A model generated the notes under the pieces. That model did not search any database. It saw only the letters and a program-made list of their open reading frames with translations, and was not told where the DNA came from. From assembly GCF_011075055.1 (NCBI RefSeq), contig NW_025401204.1, positions 1 through 64,000 of the forward strand: 64,000 bases of DNA, in the 5' to 3' direction. Both the position numbers and the translations under genes were made by a program. The stretch comes from Mangifera indica (taxonomy: Eukaryota; Streptophyta; Magnoliopsida; Sapindales; Anacardiaceae). Below are positions 24,451 through 36,401 of this stretch, piece by piece; position 1 is the stretch's first letter, and every line of letters begins with the position of its first letter.

Positions 24451-26639
24451 TATTATTAGCCATAAAAAGTCATGAATTATTAAAATATCTCTTTAGCACC
24501 TTATAATTTTTTTTTTTTTTATGAAGAAGAAGAAAAAGGAAATTTTCTCGATGGGTGAGAAGACTGCTAGAGCTAAATTCGAATCGAGTTTATTTAAACT
24601 TAAGTCTAATAATTCAATATTTTTGAATTCAAGCTTTAAGAGTATTTGACTTGTAAAATAGATGAGTTTGAAAATTTTGATACAAATTGACCAAAACAAT
24701 TAATTTTTTTATCAATATACATCAAAACAATATCCTTTTTGTATAAAACTGAACTCAAAACTTAATTCAAGTTCGACTTCTTTTAAACGAGTTAAACTCG
24801 AACACCTTTAAAATGAGTTTAACAAACATATACTTGATTTCACTAAAATGAATTTGAATTCAGTTCAATTTGAATTTACTTATAAAAATTGCCCATGTCA
24901 AGGATAGTTTTCCTCAAAACCATGAAAGTAAAAAATCTTTAATAAGTCAAGAAGGGTGACGAGATTGAGTCAATACACTATAACCTGATTTACCCTATCT
25001 CAACTACCAAATCTCCAATTGCAGTTAAAACATCCGACTGTAGCATCACAGAATTCTCTTGTTTTGACTTTAAATTCATGGGATTTGCCTGGATATGGTA
25101 CCCAAATCAAAATCAATCAATTAAAGTAAAAATCCCTAATAAAAATTTCATAGCTTTTCGTTTTCCCATTGTTGGGCCAACCTGTCTCTGTCACATTCTG
25201 TTTTGGATTATTACAGAGACACGTTAATGGTAGAAATGGCCTCTCTTTTGTCTTTTGGTTATCTTTCAACTCTTCATCAAATCCCTGAATCAGAAGATGA
25301 ATTATTAGGGAATTGAAACTTGATTTTGGAACCAACCTATTTTAAAGCTAATTGCAAAGTTAGATTGGACCCTTATTTTGCTTTCCTCAAATTCAAACCC
25401 ATGATTGAATTTATTAACGTTGTTTTAATCGTTATTCTTACAATTCTCCCATAAAAGATATTGATAATAAATTTATATTAATTTAAGACTTTTGACTTTT
25501 GTGTGATGTGGGTACGAAATTTTTTATATCAACATAATTTTTGACTAAAGTACTTAAAAAGAACATTTGATATTGTCTTTATAATCAGTATTAATATTGA
25601 TGTTTGTTCTATTTCTACGTAACAAACCTTTTAAAATTATGAGTTATGATCTATTTTGATCTTCATTAATCTTAGTCTTGAAAAAAAAGATAGAAAGAGA
25701 TTAAAAAAAAAAAAAAACTCTGGATTTGTAATTGAGATGAAATTTTTTGTCATCCGCATGGTCCACCACCCATGGCTCAAGGCAACAAATGCCAAATAAA
25801 GGACTATAACGTTGAATTGAGGGCATTAATAATGGTAATAAGATCAGCCGAAAAAAAGGAAAAATATACGATCATGATCTCCATTGGGGGCATCAAAAGC
25901 AAAGAAAAAGTGCAGTGCAAGACAGAAGTACCAGACTCCCCCAAATCGAATCCAAGGAAAACAAAAACCTCATTCACTTTGAGAAATCAGAGGCCATAAT
26001 TCATAAAAGCTGTCTTCAGTAAGATTGGATCCTCATTCCAAAAAAAATCACTTTCTTTGGCACTTCCTTCACCGGTTACACTCGCTGATATGATATCTTA
26101 TAATTGAATTTAAATTAAATTAAATTTATATTTAATTTGATTTACATAAAACCAAATTTTAATTTTAATTTATTTTAAAGGTATTTAAATTTTAAATTAA
26201 TGCTGTAAACTCAAAATTTAAAAAGAATTTGACTTTAATAGCCTTGTCAAAACTAACCCGTGCATGCACGTGCGTTCCAACAGATTGTTTCCGTTTTTAC
26301 ACGTCATTTTACATTATTATATAAACATGCGTGCAAAATAATGTGACTTAATTAATACTACTTACTAAATTACAATAGATTTTGGTGACAATCTTAAGGC
26401 ACATCTGTATTTCCTAACAACTATCCAATCTCATTTTGGTAAATAGTAATATTTTATTCGAAGATGCTTATTCGTTTTAGCTGTCAATGGAATTTTTTCT
26501 TTTACGATTCTTGCCAACAAGGAACCATCCCTTTAACTTCTTTAACCTTTTTTTTTTTTTTTTTTAAATAACTTTTTGTTTGCTTTTTAATACCTTTTGT
26601 GGTTGTGGTGACAGCAATACAAATTAATCTTTTAAAAAT

Positions 26640-27110
26640 TAATAAAATTATCTATTCGAGATTAAACATGGGCGGATTCAAATTCATTTTAAATCAATAA
26701 AGCTTAGTTTTGAGTTCGAATTTGTTTGAGTAAGGGTTCTCATAGATGATGAAAACTAAGAATCGTTAATAAAGTCTAGTTTTGAATTCGAATTTGTTTG
26801 AATCAATAAACGGTTCTCGCGAGCCAAACACGACTCACTTGAACCCTTAGCAAAAGTCAGTGTTTCTAACTTTACCTAAATATAGGATTAGATTCAAAGT
26901 AAGTTTGTTTGGGTTCAAGACAAGTTTAGTTTGGATGAGCCTGAACATGAGTTCAAGACAACAAATACAAACTCGATCACAAACATATGAGGGAGGGAGC
27001 TCAACAAACCTGAACCCAAACCCGAGTCAAGTCTAGTCCAAAATAAGTCGAAAATGAGTTGGGCCCTATTCAAACGTGACTCGACTTGTTTTCAACCCTA
27101 ATTGAGACTA
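26640..27110. repeat. Degenerate AT-rich dispersed repeat block
   Basis: It contains two nearly identical subunits, one near 26700-26740 and one near 26765-26810 (TCTAGTTTTGAATTCGAATT phrases), and ends near CAACCCTAATT at 27093. It belongs to the same family as 17810 and 36575. Confidence 0.4.
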
Positions 27111-28271
27111 TTCTAACTATAATTCCACTCATTTCAAGATGAAAACCAAATCAATACTGGCCTAATTTAGCTCAAATATAACCTATAAAGGGGTGTAAGA
27201 AGATAATGTTAGATTGTATTCAAGGTGAGCTCGAATAAGACCGTATTTATGTTTTAAAATATTAACTTAAAATCAACAAATTAAGATTCAAACTTACCTC
27301 AAATATAATTTTACTTTAAATTTATTATAAGCTAATATCAATTTAAATATTTAAATTAACGAAAAAATTTAATTTATTTTATAAAAGGAAGTGTTAGAAC
27401 TCGTTCTAACTTTGAGCTCAAACATTGTTCTCTCTGATTTATTATTTATTAATTTCAGCACATTGTTTAATAATTAGTTTAAAAGTGGGATAAGTGGATG
27501 GTTGGTTGACATTTTATTCTATTATAAGCATACAATAATCGATCACTTACCTCCAATTAATTGAAGCTTTCGAGGAAATGAAATGGGGCCTAATGGGTCA
27601 GGTTGGGGGGCATGGCAAGACAGGATAAAATTGGACTGATTGGTTCAAATGCTAGGCAGATTATTGAGTAAATAATATAACTTGGACTTTATAAAAGAAA
27701 AAAGAGAGCAGGCCTGAATTATAATCGAAGGCTACTAAGTAAAAAGGCTAAAATAGCCTCGGCCAATATTTGTAGAGGAGGATATGGAAGGCATTGTAAG
27801 ATTTGTGTGTGCCTAAAATCGTGAAATTAATAACTCATAAAATTTTCTATTGTAATTATTAATTATTAGTTTCGGTGTAATGTGTTTTGTCGTGATTGAG
27901 CAGGTGAGCGTTATGCTTCCCTCTGCCGACGCTGTCCGTTTCGATAATCAACATCCGGGTTGGATGAAACGTGGTCGTTTTCTATTTGAGTGGTCTCCAC
28001 ATGATGATGGAATAATGACAATCAACCACTTCCAGTGTTTTAAAAGCCCGATAGATTTGAACCGATGACAAATCCGGTCTGAGTTATTGTAGCCGTCAGA
28101 TCGGATTAATCCATATTAAACTGAAGGGCCCTCATATTCATTCATAAACCCTAATTTTAACCGTCAAGAATTCGATTTGTAAATGGTAGAGTCAGTGAGT
28201 AACATGTGAACTGTCAAATCACGCCGACATCTCAAACGACTGTTCCTTCTTGATTTCCCGATTTCCTCGTC

Positions 28272-28498
28272 TGACGTCACATGTACTGATTCGATGTCGA
28301 CAAGAATACACAGGGGCAAACACATCACAGCCGTCGATCACAATTATATAATAAATGAAGCATTAAATGAGAAAGGTGAAACAGAGCTGCGGCTGATAGA
28401 CAAGCAAAAGTAAGTCAGATAAACAGTAGTAAGTTTGACGGTAACAACATAGAAATGCAACAGTACTTAACTAAGTGACACGTGGCCTATATAAAAGG
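28272..28498 (+). promoter_or_regulatory. Promoter-like module: TGACGTCA, G-box/ABRE and TATA box
   Basis: TGACGTCA, the bZIP/TGA palindrome, lies at 28272-28279. ACACGTGGC, a G-box/ABRE, lies at 28478-28486, directly followed by CTATATAAAAGG, a very good TATA box, at 28487-28498. No recognisable reading frame follows within the next 2 kb. It may be an orphan or relic promoter, the start of a non-coding transcript, or a distal part of the FPP promoter (the FPP leader starts about 2 kb downstream). Confidence 0.45.
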
Positions 28499-30515
28499 AT
28501 AAATTTGAAGTCTCCCCTGATTCAAAGAATTCTTAAATACTTTCGATATGTCAAAAATTTAGACCCTCGCTCATTATCTACCTTAGTTAAATTTTTGGTT
28601 AATGTTAAAGTTAAATAAAATTAAACCTCATTTTTTTAAGTTTAATAAATTAATAAATTTTTTAATCAAAATATTTGAAAACTTCAATTTTCTTTTCATT
28701 AGAATTTTATTTTTTTATTTAAACTTTTTCAAGATATATATATTTGTTTTTAATTAAAATTTAAATATTAATTTATCAATTTTAAATTGAATATTATTCA
28801 AATTTAGTTTGAATTAAATATAATATTTTTAATGCTTTAATGGGTGGATTTTGAGAGTTTTTTCCCCTATTAAAAGGAAAACAAAACCTTAAGCAATTGA
28901 AGTGGTAGAAAGAAAGAGACGCTTAACCTGTAGAAAACGACATGGATGCCTGCGCTGCACTTCTAGATACCCAAAACAAAAATCTAACGTGAAATCTCAG
29001 AGTCCCTGGAGCTGATAAAACTCCAAATAACCTTTACCTGTGTTTTCTGCTTTTTTCCGTTATTCTCGTAACGTTGACAATCCTGACCAGTGCCCACACA
29101 AAATTTAGTGGTAGATTATGCTACGTACGGTCAACAGTATTGATTTTGTAAAAGAAAATGCATTTCACATTTTTTCCAGAGTGGTTAGTCTTTGACATCC
29201 AAGCAAGTGACTAGTAAGAAGAGATACTGGGTTTGCTTCGGTTCAAAGTTGTAATTTATCGATGCAGGAATTTGCACCACCGTAATGACATAATTATTTA
29301 GAGATATTACGTAAGAGTGATGATAAAATTATAATAAAGAAAGTCTATACCTAACGAAAATATATCATTTATATTATATTGGTCTAGGAATTCGACTGCT
29401 CAGATTTTGTAATTACGTGTACCTAGACACCATAAATTTTTACATGATATGGTTATCTATGTGTAATTAAGGAAGGGCATGAGCCCACAATCCAATTTGA
29501 CTTAAGTTTAACTTAAATAAAAGGTAATTTAACTTAAATTTATTAAGTCAAAATTAAATCAAATAAAAATAATTTAATTTGAATTTGATTCAGTTTATGG
29601 TTTGAATTTATAATTTAGATTTATAATTCAAATTTTTTATTTATTAATAAAACGATATCGATTTATCTAATAATAGATAAAATAATATTGTTTTAATAAT
29701 TATTTAATATAATTTAAATTGAATCATAAATTAAATTTAAATAAAATTAAGTCATTTATCTTGATTATAAGTCAAATCAAATTAAATTTTTTTTAAATTT
29801 TAATTTAAGATTAACAAATTTAAGTTAATCTGCAACGTGCTATAACGGTTTTGTGGGCTAAATTAGTTCATTTTCTAATTGGGGTAATTACAGTTTGTTA
29901 TGTCCTATTTACTGTTGTAATTAATCCAGTGATTTGATTGGAGACTTTATTTGTCTTCAATTTATCATGTGGATGTTATCTCCCTGGTGAAGGCACAATT
30001 TTCAATTCTGACGCAACAAAGGAGTCGGAAGGCTATCATTTCTACTTTGATCTCTTCAAATCAACACCCGCAGCTCATAACTTGGGCACTGGCCCTACAT
30101 TTTAACCTCCTGTGCTGTCATAGTCTGATGCAACAATTCTCACCATACTCATTCATTTGTGAGGGGAAATAAACGGCGCAAATGTGATCATCCATGAAAG
30201 CAGATGCATCGCCAATACATGGAATCCCCCGGCTCATTACTCTTCGGCTTATGAGCTGTTGACGGTGGTGGTCCAAAGTCCTAACATGCAATCAACTCAA
30301 ACACAATTTTGCTAATTATCGGATACAGCTCAGCAGCTTAGCTTCTCCCACAAGCGTGAGGGACCCATTCGCCATTTTAAATTTCTCAAGGCTATCTATG
30401 TCAATTCATTATAAACTCCACAACGATGTAAAACAAAAAAACATACTTAAATAAATTATCAGTCCGGGTTTCAAACTTACCAAATTAATTTAGAAGTTAA
30501 TGTGTTTGGAGCTTA
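28499..30515. other. Intergenic, upstream of the FPP gene
   Basis: AT-rich DNA with dispersed-repeat material at 29480-29830. I recognise no coding sequence. Confidence 0.45.
29480..29830. repeat. Degenerate AT-rich dispersed repeat block
   Basis: Iterated AATTTAAATT, GAATTTGATTC and AAATTAAATC words of the same family as the other blocks. Boundaries are approximate. Confidence 0.35.
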
Positions 30516-30519
30516 GTTA

Positions 30520-30598
30520 AGTCTCATAACCACCACCACTGCCACCACCGCTCTCTCTTCCTCCGCCGTCGCAACCACCTCATTGTTTTGAAACCTCT
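30520..30598 (+). other. Probable 5' UTR exon of the FPP gene
   Basis: A CCACCAC/CTCTCTC-rich segment of a type common in plant leaders ends at a strong donor, GTAAGTAC (30599). The next good acceptor, CTATACAG, ends at 31713, six bases before the start codon context. This implies a leader intron of about 1.1 kb. The 5' boundary is not determined. Confidence 0.5.
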
Positions 30599-31719
30599 GT
30601 AAGTACAGATCTTTCTTGAACAAATTGGATGCTGCGCTTTCTTTTTCTATCTCTTTTGAAGTCACATTACTTCTGGTAGGCCTGTTTTCGCCGCTAATCA
30701 TATATACAGTTTAGTTTGTTATTATTACCTTTGTTGCCAATTATGCTGTTGCTTGCTCTTAAAAAGAGTAATGTGTTTTCCATTTTTTTTTTCTATTTTT
30801 TGAAACCAGTCTTTGTTATTATTTAAAATCTCTGTGCTTCCAAGTTTTGTTTCTTTGTCTGTTTTTGTCGGTGTGGTTTCAGTTCTATATATCTTCCGCT
30901 TCAAGGTTTGTTCCTGCTATAAACAATGTCAATACCTCATATTCTTATCTGATCCTGAAATAATCACAGTGTTGCTTGGTGCAGTATCATTTCAGTTAGT
31001 ATTTTCAGTAGGAACTTTTGCGATTGTTTTCCACTTTTCTCTTTTTCTTATCACTAGTTCTCACAGTGTTTCTGATTAATTTGGATCTCATTTCGTCTAT
31101 ATAAAGGTTTTATTCTTCTTAACTTTAATTTATGACTTTTTATCATCCATCTGAAGTTTCCTTCTGACTCTTAATCTTGAGCTATTGGAAGCTTTACAAT
31201 CAGATCTTTAAGAGGATGGTACCGTCGTTGTTATACTCTTACTAGAACAACTGAAACAGTGATGTTCTTGATTTTTCAATTAAAAAAAATTCAGTTTTAT
31301 TTAATTAGAACATAATGCAAGCCATTGTTTACACATTTTTGTGAGTTGCTTTTTTCTATTTAATCGGCTGTAATTCACATCATATCTTCATTTTTTTTTC
31401 CCGATCATCTCCTTTCACCACTTTAATAGGCTCTGGCAATAATTTGATCCGTATTTACTTGAGAATTTTTTATTTTTACAATAAAAACTAATTGCTTGTT
31501 GGGTTAGGTATGTCTGCCTCAATCACAAATGTATTCATGTCATGTTGTTTTGGAATTTAGACTGATGTGTCTACGCTAATGGTTAATTAGCAAGTTGTGG
31601 TTACACGTCAATTTTTAGTATTTGTGTTGTTTTATGCACTCGTTTGTATATCTTTCTTTAGTGGTCTTGTATCATTTTGAAGCTTAAACTTCATTCCTGT
31701 GCTAACTATACAGCTTGAG

Positions 31720-34700
31720 ATGGACCGCCGGGGTTGGCCATGGAAGAAAAAATCATCATCTGAAAAGACTGAGAAGGTGTTAGCTGCTTCAGAGTCTGTT
31801 GGTACTGCTCTGGCATCTGTTGGATCCCGAACCAATCAGGTAGGTAGTGCCCTTGAATGCATGCCATTTGTGCCTTCCCTTTTTGTGCCATCTGCAATCT
31901 CCAACTTTACTGCTTGTAACTGCTTTTCCTTTTCCCCTTGTTTCCCTTGTCTTTGCTTTTCCTTCTTGTGGGATACATAAACATAGGTCATAACAGAATA
32001 TTTCTCAAGCACACCCTTCTTGTTGATTTGTGTTTCTACTTACATATGAATAGTTATAGTTCAGTCATGCTCATTGAAAGCTGTGAATGCACATTTCAAT
32101 TTCAACTATTGTAGTCAGATGATTTGCCACGTTGAGATTGTATGGAATAAAATGTTGCTTTGATATAAATGGGTGAAATAGTGACTGCAGGTTTGATTGA
32201 TAAAATGAACGAGGATACATTAATTAATTTCAAGCCTCAATGTAATTATTTCTATTGTTTAAAATTAATTTTTTTAATTGCATACATAACAATATCTGCT
32301 AGCCCCCTTTGCTGAATTGACAGTCTTGTTCAGCATCTCCTTTTTCCTGCCCCACAATGAATTCAATATTAGGTTCTTAAAAGCTCCATGGGTCTCACGG
32401 ATGCATTTTTTCAATGTGCATAGGGGTGGTGGGTTATAGTTAGCAGTATCTGTTTTACGAGGTTAATTAATTTCAGTGATACTTCTTTTGTAGTTTAAAT
32501 TGTTCTTCTTTGTTGGTATCTTCTAATTTGACAGGATAATTACAAAAAGCCAACATATGTTCAAATTTCTGTGGAATCATATTCTCATCTGACTGGTCTG
32601 GAGGTTCAAGTGAAGACTTATGAGGAACAAATTCACACACTGGAAGATCAAATTAAAGACTTGAATGAACAGTTGTCCATTGCCCAAACAGAGATTACTA
32701 CCAAGGACAACCTGGTGAAACAGCATTCAAAAGTTGCTGAAGAGGCTGTCTCAGGTATGTTGCAGATCTAATCTGAATACAATACTTTTGTTACTCAAAG
32801 GCTTTTTGAAACTATTGGGTTTTTGATTCATCTAGTCTTTAAAATTTTGAAATGAGACCTTCATTTGTGGTAGGTTGGGAGAAGGCTGAAGCAGAAGCAT
32901 TGGCATTGAAAAATCATTTAGAATCTGTCACACTACTGAAGCTTACTGCTGAAGATCGAGCATCACATTTGGATGGTGCTCTTAAAGAATGTATGCGGCA
33001 GATACGAAATCTGAAGGAAGAACATGAGAAGAAACTGCAAGATGTTGTTTTCACAAAAACTAAGCAGTGGGACAAAATTAGGCTTGGGCTTGAAGCAAAA
33101 ATAGCCAACCTTGACCAAGAAATCATTAGGTCTGAAGTGGAAAATGCTGAGCTTTCAAGGTCTTTGCAAGAACGTTCCAACATGCTAGTGAAGGAAAGTG
33201 AAGAAAAATCCCAAGCTGAGGCTGAAATTGAACTTTTGAAAAGCAATATTGAATCATGTGAAAGGGAAATAAATTCAGCGAAATATGAACTGCACGTGGT
33301 TTCCAAAGAGCTTGAAATTCGTAATGAAGAAAAGAATATGAGTATGAGGTCCGCAGAAGCAGCCAACAAGCAACATATGGAGGGTGTCAAGAAGATAGCT
33401 AAGCTGGAAGCAGAGTGCCAAAGATTACGGGGACTTGTGCGGAAGAAGTTGCCTGGGCCTGCTGCTTTGGCACAAATGAAGCTAGAGGTAGAAAGTTTAG
33501 GCCGAGACTATGGAGATACCCGTCTAAAGAGATCTCCTGTTAAGCCACCCAGTCCGCATTTATCACCTGTTACTGAGTTCTCACTTGATAGTGTACAGAA
33601 ATTCCACAAAGAAAATGAGTTTCTCACTGAACGGTTATTGGCAACGGAAGAAGAAACAAAGATGCTTAAAGAAGCTTTGGCAAAGCGTAACAGCGAATTG
33701 CAAGCTTCAAGGAATCTGTGTGCTAAGACTTCTAGCAAGCTTCAAACTTTGGAGGCACAACTGCAAACTGGTAGTCAGCAGAAAAGTCCTTCAATGTCTA
33801 TGGTTCAGATTGCTGCTGAAGGCTACTCAAGTCAGAATGCTGGCAATCCACCTAGCTTTACCTCCATGTCGGAAGATGAAAATGATGACAAGGTAAGCTG
33901 TGCAGACTCTTGGGCAACAGCACTGATCTCTGAGCACCCTGAGCTCAAGAAGGAAAAGAACATTGAGAAGTTGAACAAGGCTGAAAATGCAAAGCACTTG
34001 GAGCTTATGGATGACTTTCTTGAGATGGAGAAGTTGGCTTGTTTATCAAATGATACTAATGCAAATGATGCCACTACTCCTCCAAGCTCTGCAAATAAGA
34101 AGAAATGTGAAGTTATCATGAATGGCGATGCTTCAGGAGTGGTCAATACTGGCGAGGATTTCCAATCTGAACAGCACCATAATATGGATTTGTCCCAGAG
34201 TATCCCAGAATCTGAGGCAGAGCAGCTTCCAATAGTGCAGCTTCGATCAAGAATCTCAATGTTACTTGAGTCCATGTCCAATGATGCTGATATGGGGAAA
34301 ATTGTAGAGGATATTAAACGTGTTGCTGAAGATGTGCGTGGTACACTGCATCAGCATTGTGCAAGTTGTGGTTCTACAGATGTGCACTCTTCTCATGCCT
34401 CATGCAATAGGGAGGCTCCAGGAGATGCCGAATTAAGTGCAGATAAGAAAATTGACTTCTTTCAAGATGAAAAGCCAGTTCCAAAAGCTGTATGTGTTAC
34501 AAGCCAGGAATTGTTGACAGCCATTACTTATATTCATGACTTTGTGCTGTTCCTCAGCAAAGAAGTAAGGGCAGTTCATGATACATATTCTGAGAGGAAT
34601 GGATTGAGCCAAAAGATTGAGAAGTTCTCTGTCAGCTTTAATAAGGCCTTGGACAGCAATGAAAGTTTGGTTGATTTCATTTTTGACCTTTCTCTTGTCT

Positions 34701-36401
34701 TAGCAAAAGCCAGCGAACTCAGAATAAATATCCTGGGCTACAAGGGTATTGAAGTTGAACCTAATAGTCCAGATTGCATTGATAAGGTTGCTTTACCAGA
34801 GAATAAGGTAGTTCAGGACTCATCAGGAGAAAGATATACTAATGGCTGTGACCACATTTCTATTCCAACCTCAGATTCTGAGGTTCTCGATGATGGTAAT
34901 TTAGTCAGAGGCTATGAAGTAAAAACCACTGCTTGCCCACTCTCGCCAGAAGAGTTTGAGGTATTGAAATTGGAGAAAGATAACATGGCAATGGATCTAG
35001 CTAGATGTACTGAAATTATGGAGATGACAAAGTCTCAATTACATGAAACTGAGCAGCTTCTCACTGAGACTAAATCACAGTTGGCTTCTGCTCAAAAATC
35101 AAACACCTTGGCTGAGACACAGCTCAAATGTATGGCAGAGTCATACAGGTCACTTGAAATGCGTGCCCAGGAACTAGAATCTGAGGTGAACCTTCTCAGA
35201 GCAAAAATAGAAAATGTGGAAAATGAGCTTCGAGCTGAAAAGACAAGTCACAATGATGCTCTGGTTAGATGCAAGGAGCTTGAGGAACTATTACAAAGGT
35301 TAGCATCCAACTTCTTTTTGCTGTTTTTTGTTATAAGCCACAATATTTCATTTAAGAAATTTACATACTAGCCTATGGAATAAAGTATACTTAAATTTTT
35401 GTTGCAAGAAGTGGTTTTTTGGCTGTGGATTCACTTCCCTGCCCTTAGTGGACTTGGTTGTCTTAAAAAAGCTTTAGTGATTCATGTTTCTGGTACCTAG
35501 GCAATTGGTTTTTTGTTCCATTACCTCAGCATTGGCGGATTCGTTTACATATTTAGAAATTCTGGAATTGCCATGTGCTTCTAAAAACTATGATCTTATT
35601 TCTAATTTCTCCGTTTCCTATTTTAGGAATGAGTGCTGTGGTGAGGCTGATAATGATCTCAAGACCAAACAGGTGAGACTGTAATATAACCTCGAATTAG
35701 ACTTCCCTGTACTTGATTTAAGTCCTTGTATCTTCCACAATTAGCTGTACACTCACTACTGTTGGTTGACTGTCTTGTAACCTTTTAGAGCTGATGGAAA
35801 TGTGTGCTAAACCCCCAGTTTTATATAATACAAAAGCATACCAAAAACCCTGATTCTTGTGTAGCATATTTTTTGTTTATTCTAATGCTTGATGTATCGG
35901 TAGTTATATAAGCTTACCCATACATGAGTCCTGTGTCTGAATTCGCTTGTCTCATCTCAGGAGGAAGAGTTGAGAGCGGCAGCCGAGAAGCTAGCAGAGT
36001 GTCAAGAAACTATATATCTTCTTGGCAAGCAGTTGAATTCATTGCGTCCTCAACCAGAGCTCATGGGATCCCTATACAGCCAGAGGAGTCAAAGGTTCCC
36101 TGAAGATGAACCGACTTCTAGCAGCATGAGATTACAAGCCTTGGACCAAGCTGAGACGGATAGTGCTGTTTCTGCCAATATGCAGAGAGTAAGTGCTGAG
36201 TCCCCCTTGCATGCATATAGCTCCCCATGTAGCCCATCTGAAACCGAACCAAACATCAATAGAGAACCAATCAATACAAAACATCTGAAACACAGGCCGG
36301 CAATGTCAACCTCTTCCTCTTCTTCCTCCACCGCAACTCCAGAGAAACAGTCAAGAGGGTTTAGCAGATTCTTTTCCTCGAAAGGGAAGAACAGTAATTA
36401 G
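31720..36401 (+). CDS. Filament-like plant protein (FPP), long coiled-coil protein
   Basis: FPPs are plant-specific coiled-coil proteins; a tomato member binds MAF1, a WPP-domain nuclear-envelope protein. Exons: 31720-31839, 32535-32754, 32874-35298, 35627-35672, 35961-36401. All phases agree, giving 1083 residues, usual for the family. The start MDRRGWPWKKKSSSEK is the conserved FPP N-terminus. Exon 2 encodes SVESYSHLTGLEVQVKTYEE and heptad-rich coiled coil. The central part carries LEAECQRLRGLVRKKLPGPA, the ALAQMKLEVESLGRD motif, and a Ser/Pro-rich break (RSPVKPPSPHLSP). A second conserved block, LEMEKLACLS, and a short C-terminal coiled coil follow. The end is basic, SRGFSRFFSSKGKNSN. No signal peptide or membrane helix is seen. 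The fourth exon (46 nt) is unusually short but in phase. Identity within the FPP1-7 group was not resolved. Confidence 0.93.

Larger units (their letters stand above)
21723..28250. other. Long AT-rich intergenic region
   Basis: No gene is recognised in this stretch of about 6.5 kb. It contains dispersed degenerate repeats (22370-22745, 24560-24890, 26640-27110), an AT-rich repeat at 24000-24450, poly-A or poly-T runs near 25705-25720 and 26550-26566, and scattered short frames without family similarity. Confidence 0.45.

Noticed and set aside
32914..34281. Minus-strand frames of 76-158 codons
   Set aside because: Antisense shadows of the FPP coiled-coil exon; Ser/Leu-rich composition is what antisense of Glu/Lys-rich coding gives.
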